DNA from: Parvibaculum sp.
Lineage (GTDB): Bacteria > Pseudomonadota > Alphaproteobacteria > Parvibaculales > Parvibaculaceae
Direction: 5' to 3'
NCBI GenBank assembly: GCA_020062605.1
Contig: JAGUWA010000073.1
Location: 1 to 10,333, forward strand
Length of the DNA: 10,333 nucleotides
A program made the position numbers and the translations under genes. The notes beneath the pieces were generated by a model that ran no database searches, was not told where the DNA came from, and saw only the letters and a list, made by a program, of their open reading frames with translations. Below, piece by piece: positions 7,028-10,333 of this stretch; position 1 is the stretch's first letter, and each line of letters begins with the position of its first letter.

Positions 7028-7290
7028 CGCTCTCTCCTGCATCGTGTGACGTTCCTGCCGGAACAAGAGCCATGACCATGGACCCGATGCGCTGATGACC
7101 CGCTGAACCCCGCGTTCATGCTGCATTCAGAAATCGGGAGTGCCCGCTCTCGTTCGCGCGACACAAAATGACCTCATCGCTGAACCGAATATGAATGGCG
7201 GCTTCAGGCGGCGCTCAGGCACGCGGCGCTAGAACTTGCATCGTCAACCGGACAAGCCCCCATGGCCGGTCCCCAAACAGGAGATGCAAG
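7028..7290 (+). promoter_or_regulatory. Divergent regulatory region between the two curlin genes
   Basis: This 263-base stretch has no gene and must hold promoters for both curlin genes. On the plus strand a weak promoter candidate is ATGACC (7168-7173), 16 bases, then TATGAA (7190-7195). Each element has four of six matches, and it would leave a leader of about 90 bases. Symmetric elements include the palindrome TGAACCCCGCGTTCA (7104-7118) and GTTCC-TGCC-GGAAC (7051-7064). GCGGCGCT is directly repeated at 7208-7215 and 7223-7230. The plus-strand gene has AGGAG seven bases before its ATG. Which elements bind a regulator cannot be told from sequence; AT-poor composition makes promoter calls weak. 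Confidence 0.5.
7051..7064. repeat. Short inverted repeat in the leader of the minus-strand curlin gene
   Basis: GTTCC and GGAAC flank TGCC, a perfect five-base-arm inverted repeat. It lies 24-37 bases upstream of the ATG at 7027, just ahead of the ribosome site. It could be an operator or a small leader hairpin; the shortness leaves chance possible. Confidence 0.35.
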
Positions 7291-7794
7291 ATGAAAAAGT
7301 TTCTACTGACCACCGGCACCATCGCAGCCCTGATCGCGGCCGGCATCACCGGCGCCAATGCAGGTAACTCGGCCTCCGTCTATCAGAGCGGCCGCCACAA
7401 CACCGGCGTCTTCACGCAGAATGGCTATCACAACAAGGGCACGATCGACACGCATGGCCGCGGCAACTACTCCAAAGCGGTGCAGCAGGGCGAATGGAAC
7501 TATCTCTACCAGCAGCAGCTCGGCAACCGGAATGCCGCTCTCACCGACCAGTATGGCCGCAACAACTACGCGGTGACGGGCCAGGAAGGCCGCAACAACA
7601 AGGCGACCACGATCCAGACCGGCCGCAACAACACGTCCGGCATCGCCCAGATCGGCAGCAACCACAAGGCGACGACCGATCAGTACGGCTCGAACAACAC
7701 GTCGGCCACGATCCAGGTCGGCAACGGCCAGAAGGCGAACACCGTCCAGACCGGCAAGGGCAATACGTCGGTCGTCATTCAGGGCGGCTACTAA
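7291..7794 (+). CDS. csgA: Curlin-type major amyloid subunit (CsgA-like)
   Basis: This is a secreted structural protein of extracellular curli-type fibres, 167 residues long. The ATG at 7291 has AGGAG seven bases upstream. Residues 1-24 are a Sec signal peptide (MKKFLLTTGTIAALIAAGIT core, cut after ANA). The mature protein is almost entirely twelve consecutive 11-residue units (29-160) plus a partial thirteenth, VVIQGGY. The pattern is xxxQxGxxNxx, for example LTDQYGRNNYA, VTGQEGRNNKA and TTIQTGRNNTS. Pairs make 22-residue strand-turn-strand curlin repeats, here about six, against five in E. coli CsgA. Asn and Gln are abundant, Cys is absent, and the protein ends on Tyr, as E. coli CsgA does. 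It is transcribed divergently from the other curlin gene and is followed by a hairpin and csgH. Assignment as the major subunit is inference from regularity and context. Confidence 0.88.
   Translation: MKKFLLTTGTIAALIAAGITGANAGNSASVYQSGRHNTGVFTQNGYHNKGTIDTHGRGNYSKAVQQGEWNYLYQQQLGNRNAALTDQYGRNNYAVTGQEGRNNKATTIQTGRNNTSGIAQIGSNHKATTDQYGSNNTSATIQVGNGQKANTVQTGKGNTSVVIQGGY
7375..7770 (+). repeat. Twelve tandem 33-bp units (11-residue curlin half-repeats)
   Basis: Twelve units with no length change run from Ser29 to Ser160. Gly at position 6 is present in every unit, Gln at position 4 in eleven and Asn at 9 in nearly all. Codons such as GGCCGCAACAAC recur in neighbouring units, which suggests growth by local duplication. 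Confidence 0.88.
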
Positions 7795-7804
7795 GCGCTT
7801 TCAT

Positions 7805-7830
7805 CGGGAGACGGCATTCGCCGTCTCCCG
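7805..7830 (+). terminator. Strong hairpin between the curlin gene and csgH
   Basis: CGGGAGACGGC (7805-7815) and GCCGTCTCCCG (7820-7830) form a perfect 11-bp stem around the loop ATTC, starting ten bases after the curlin stop. No T-run follows on either strand. It is more likely an mRNA-stabilising or partly terminating element than a full intrinsic terminator. Such a structure would keep the curlin message in excess over csgH; that effect is inferred. Confidence 0.7.
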
Positions 7831-7860
7831 CGACGCCCCATTTCGACAGGGAGCAGAGCA

Positions 7861-8217
7861 ATGAACACCAAATGGACTTCGCTGTTTTTCATCCCGTTCG
7901 TCTTCGGCTGCGCGGCAGCCACGGCGTCGCCGCCCGCTCCCGACTCCTGCGAGATCAGGACAATCGAGACGCCTGGCGGCCTGCGCCTCGAGAGCGTCGT
8001 CTACGGCATACCCGGCGAATCCGGCTCCTATGCCATGTCGCTTGAGCGATCCGGCGCCGGCGGTACGTCCGAGGTACGTCAGGACGGCGATTTCGTCATC
8101 GACGAGACGGGTGAGGCCGTCGTGTCCGTCACCGAAGTGAATCGCAGCGGCCACGACCGCCTCCATGCGCACATGACGGTGGAGAACCGTTCCGGCAGCC
8201 ATAGCTGCAGTCTCTGA
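7861..8217 (+). CDS. csgH: CsgH-like curli assembly protein (amyloid inhibitor)
   Basis: This is a small secreted protein of 118 residues. The ATG at 7861 has AGGGAG seven bases upstream. A signal peptide covers about residues 1-22 (hydrophobic SLFFIPFVFG, cut near TAS). The mature part is a predicted beta-sandwich with two cysteines, near each end (Cys30 and a Cys two from the C-terminus). It shows the pattern seen in alphaproteobacterial CsgH: a GSYAMSLERSGAGGTSEVRQDGDF strand pair, then GEAVVSVTEV and LHAHMTVE strands. Known CsgH proteins act in the periplasm and stop CsgA from polymerising too early. Its place right after a curlin gene strongly supports the call. CsgH and CsgC share a fold but little sequence; Alphaproteobacteria use the CsgH form. 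The gene ends three bases from the convergent acetyltransferase gene. Confidence 0.82.
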   Translation: MNTKWTSLFFIPFVFGCAAATASPPAPDSCEIRTIETPGGLRLESVVYGIPGESGSYAMSLERSGAGGTSEVRQDGDFVIDETGEAVVSVTEVNRSGHDRLHAHMTVENRSGSHSCSL

Positions 8218-8220
8218 TCG

Positions 8221-8718
8221 CTAGACTTCGTTCGCCCGCAGCCGATGGTGGTCGAACCAGAGCACGCGCAGCTGATCGCCTTGTGGCGTGTAGCCGATGA
8301 GGCTGAGCCCCGACGGCTCCACCGGGCTCCGGCCCAGCACCTTGTTCTGATAGATCGCGGCGCATCCCGCGAGGCCTTCTTCGGGATGCTCTTTCGACCA
8401 GCGTCCCAGTTCGTCGTGCCCGTCGATCATCAGCCGGTCGGTCAGCCGCCTGCCGCGCCAGGCGGGCGCTATGAAACTCCGGCAGAAGGCAAACTTCTCG
8501 CGAAGTCTCGGCAAGACCTGGATGTCCGCCGTCAGGCAACCGGCCATCGTCTCGCCGTCATAGATCGCAATGACGAGTTCTTCGGCGCGCGCCTCCGGGC
8601 TCACGCCTCTCGGCAGCACGCCTGCGCGCGTCCACATCGCCACCGCGTCTTGCGCGACGCGACGGTCGCGCCGCCGCCAGACGCGGAGGTAGCTGATGGT
8701 TTCGAGTTCGCCCTGCAT
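8221..8718 (-). CDS. Putative GNAT-family acetyltransferase
   Basis: The 165-residue soluble product has a GNAT-like layout. The strand LVIAIYDGETMAGCLTADIQVL is followed by the core FAFCRSFIAPAWRGRRLTDRLMIDGHDELGRW, where strand beta4 meets the acetyl-CoA loop and helix alpha3. A later GCAAIYQNKVLGRSPVEPSGLSLIGYT segment resembles the family's beta5 and the acceptor-side region. The usual R/QxxGxG/A acetyl-CoA motif is only partly present (WRGRRLT), so substrate and even activity are unknown. The ATG at 8718 has a GGAAGG-type ribosome site. A longer reading frame upstream of it is the shadow of the neighbouring monooxygenase. It lies 98 bases downstream of that gene on the same strand, so co-transcription is possible. 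Confidence 0.75.
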   Translation of the reverse strand: MQGELETISYLRVWRRRDRRVAQDAVAMWTRAGVLPRGVSPEARAEELVIAIYDGETMAGCLTADIQVLPRLREKFAFCRSFIAPAWRGRRLTDRLMIDGHDELGRWSKEHPEEGLAGCAAIYQNKVLGRSPVEPSGLSLIGYTPQGDQLRVLWFDHHRLRANEV

Positions 8719-8816
8719 GCCGCCCTTCCCGTTCCTTCGATGGCGCGCCAGTGTCGGCACCGGGCGCCATCGGGGAAAGGGGTCACAAGGTCCATATTGG
8801 AGGTGCGGCGTCCTCC

Positions 8817-10333
8817 TCAGGCGCCGAGCCTGAAGCCCTCGTAATCGGCGGCCGCCACTTCCGCGATCTTTTCGCCATAGACATTCACACCCCCGGTATA
8901 GGGCATGAAGACGCGCGGCTTGCCGGGAATGTTCGCGCCCATGTACCAGGAGTTCGCCTGCGGATAGAGCGTCGCGCTCGCGAGCTCGTTCACATGCGAG
9001 ACCCACTGGTCTTCGGCTTCGCGCGTCGGCTCGATGGAGCGGATATTTCCCTCCGTCAGGCGCTTCACACAATCCGTGATCCAGTCCACATGCTGCTCGA
9101 TCGACACGATCATGTTGGAGAGCACGGAGGGGCTTCCGGGGCCGGTGATGAAGAAGAGATTGGGGAAGCCAGCGGAGCCGAGCCCGAGATAGGTTCGCGG
9201 GCCCGCAGCCCATTTTTCCCTGAGCTTCGCGCCGTCACGGCCCGTGATGTCGATGGCGAGCAGCGCGCCCGTCATCGCATCGAAGCCCGTCGCGAAGACG
9301 ATGGCGTCGGCCTCGTATTCCCTGCCGCCGCAGACGACGCCCTTTTTCGAAATCCGCTCGATCGGCGTCTCGCGAACATCCACGAGGTCGACATGCGGTT
9401 CGTCGAAGGTCTGCAGGTAATCGGTATCGAGGCAGAGACGCTTCACACCGACCGGATGGTCGAAGGGAAGAAGCTTTTCCGCGACGTCGGGATTTTTCAC
9501 CGAGGCGCGCATCTTCTCACGGGCGAAATTGGCGGCGATGTCATTTGCCTCGTGGGTCATCATCAGGTCGCCGAATGCACCGAGGAAGGCGAAGCCGCCC
9601 TGGTTCCAGCGCGTTTCGAGTTCTCTCCGGCGCGCTTCCGGCGTCATGTCGCCGGCCAGCGTTTTGTTATATTCGAAGCAGATGATGCCGCCCGGCGTCT
9701 CGCGCGCATGTTTGCGGTCTTCGATCAGCGTCTCCTTGGAGCGTGCGACCTCTTCCTGCATCAAAGGGCGGTTGCCTGCCGGCAGGGTGAAGTTCGCCGT
9801 CCGCTGGAAGACCGTCATGTGCGAGGCCTGCGCGGCGATGACGGGTATGCTCTGGATACCGGACGAGCCCGTGCCGATGACGGCGACGCGCTTGCCGGAG
9901 AAGTCGACGCCTTCATGCGGCCAGCCACCCGTGTGATACCAGTCGCCTTCGAAGTCCTGAAGCCCCTCGAAGTCGGGCACGCGGGCGGCGGAGAGACAGC
10001 CCGTCGCCATGATGCAGAAGCGTGCCGAGACACTGTCGCCCTTGTCCGTTTCGACCGCCCAAAGGCCGGTCCGCTCGTCATAGGTCGCGGACGTCACGCG
10101 CGTCTCGAAGCGCATGTCGCGCCGGAGGTCGAGCTTGTCCGCCACATAGTTCTGGTAGCGCAGGATTTCCGGCTGGGCGGCATAGCGCTCGCTCCAGGTC
10201 CAGCCGCGCTGAACCTCGTCGGAAAAACCATATTGATATTCGAGGCTTTCGACGTCGCAGCGCGCGCCGGGATAGCGGTTCCAGTACCAGGTGCCGCCGA
10301 CGCCCTCGCCCGCCTCGAAGACGCGCGCGGTCA
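8817..10333 (-). CDS. Type I Baeyer-Villiger monooxygenase, N-terminus beyond window edge
   Basis: This FAD- and NADPH-dependent cytosolic enzyme inserts an oxygen next to a ketone to give an ester or lactone. 504 residues are visible, with about 40 N-terminal residues (the first GxGxxG) missing at the window edge. What remains starts with the FAD ribose-binding acidic residue (RVFEAG) and GGTWYWNRYPGARCDVES, a hallmark of cyclohexanone-monooxygenase-like enzymes. The exact family fingerprint FxGxxxHTxxWP is present (FEGDWYHTGGWP, 9918-9953). It is followed by the NADPH-binding GxGxxG (VIGTGSSGIQ) and, further on, VFATGFD. The C-terminal part (FFITGPGSPSVLSNM, NSWYMGANIPGKPR) is also typical. 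The substrate cannot be told from the sequence. The acetyltransferase gene follows on the same strand. Membership in the family is near certain. Confidence 0.95.
   Translation of the reverse strand, partial: TARVFEAGEGVGGTWYWNRYPGARCDVESLEYQYGFSDEVQRGWTWSERYAAQPEILRYQNYVADKLDLRRDMRFETRVTSATYDERTGLWAVETDKGDSVSARFCIMATGCLSAARVPDFEGLQDFEGDWYHTGGWPHEGVDFSGKRVAVIGTGSSGIQSIPVIAAQASHMTVFQRTANFTLPAGNRPLMQEEVARSKETLIEDRKHARETPGGIICFEYNKTLAGDMTPEARRRELETRWNQGGFAFLGAFGDLMMTHEANDIAANFAREKMRASVKNPDVAEKLLPFDHPVGVKRLCLDTDYLQTFDEPHVDLVDVRETPIERISKKGVVCGGREYEADAIVFATGFDAMTGALLAIDITGRDGAKLREKWAAGPRTYLGLGSAGFPNLFFITGPGSPSVLSNMIVSIEQHVDWITDCVKRLTEGNIRSIEPTREAEDQWVSHVNELASATLYPQANSWYMGANIPGKPRVFMPYTGGVNVYGEKIAEVAAADYEGFRLGA

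Noticed and set aside
7216..7240. Possible sigma-54 promoter before the curlin gene (GGCACG near 7218, TTGC at 7236)
   Set aside because: The GG and GC elements do not have the required spacing: TTGC lies too far from GGCACG.
7375..7770. 33-bp periodic DNA considered as a CRISPR or minisatellite array
   Set aside because: The repeats are in frame, degenerate in DNA and encode the curlin pattern; there are no unique spacers.
8719..8816. Small hairpin (GGAGG/CCTCC, 8799-8816) between monooxygenase and acetyltransferase as a terminator
   Set aside because: Only a five-base stem with an eight-base loop and no T-run; too weak to call.
8221..9213. Acetyltransferase reading frame extended upstream to 330 residues
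   Set aside because: The added 165 residues are the shifted frame of the monooxygenase; the ATG at 8718 has its own ribosome site and begins the recognisable protein.

Overview
The window is GC-rich, densely coding bacterial DNA. It suggests an alphaproteobacterium of the Rhizobiales/Parvibaculum kind. The evidence is a btaA-btaB betaine-lipid pair, an alphaproteobacterial-type curli cluster with a csgH-like gene, a PAS_5-type single-domain protein and a Baeyer-Villiger monooxygenase. The genus is an inference from gene content only. No rRNA, tRNA, CRISPR array, IS element or integrase was seen.

Left part (1-3810, all minus strand, transcribed right to left). btaA and btaB form a tight two-gene operon that makes the phosphorus-free membrane lipid diacylglyceryl-trimethylhomoserine (DGTS). 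It is followed by a secreted YcbB-type L,D-transpeptidase and the first 37 codons of a Tat-exported protein, possibly a YcbK/DUF882 peptidase. Upstream of btaA, at 3879-3911, are three 11-bp-spaced repeats resembling a Pho box. This fits the known induction of btaAB by phosphate starvation.

Middle (4051-6523, plus strand). An ABC-exporter locus is broken. The reading frame of an MdlA-like half-transporter runs to its LSGGQ signature, then jumps out of frame into the C-terminal ATPase part of a second, MdlB-like half-transporter with its own LSHGQ signature. The best reading is a deletion of about 1.7 kb that fused two neighbouring genes. A small PAS-domain protein follows.

Right-centre (6536-8217). 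This is a compact curli-type amyloid cluster. A curlin-repeat protein with an unusual basic insert lies on the minus strand and diverges across a 263-bp regulatory region from a very regular curlin (twelve 11-residue units). That gene is followed by an 11-bp-stem hairpin and a csgH-like gene, whose known relatives restrain CsgA polymerisation in the periplasm. The secretion genes csgG/E/F are not in the window.

Right end (8221-10333, minus strand). A GNAT-like acetyltransferase lies downstream of a Baeyer-Villiger monooxygenase whose N-terminus is beyond the window edge.
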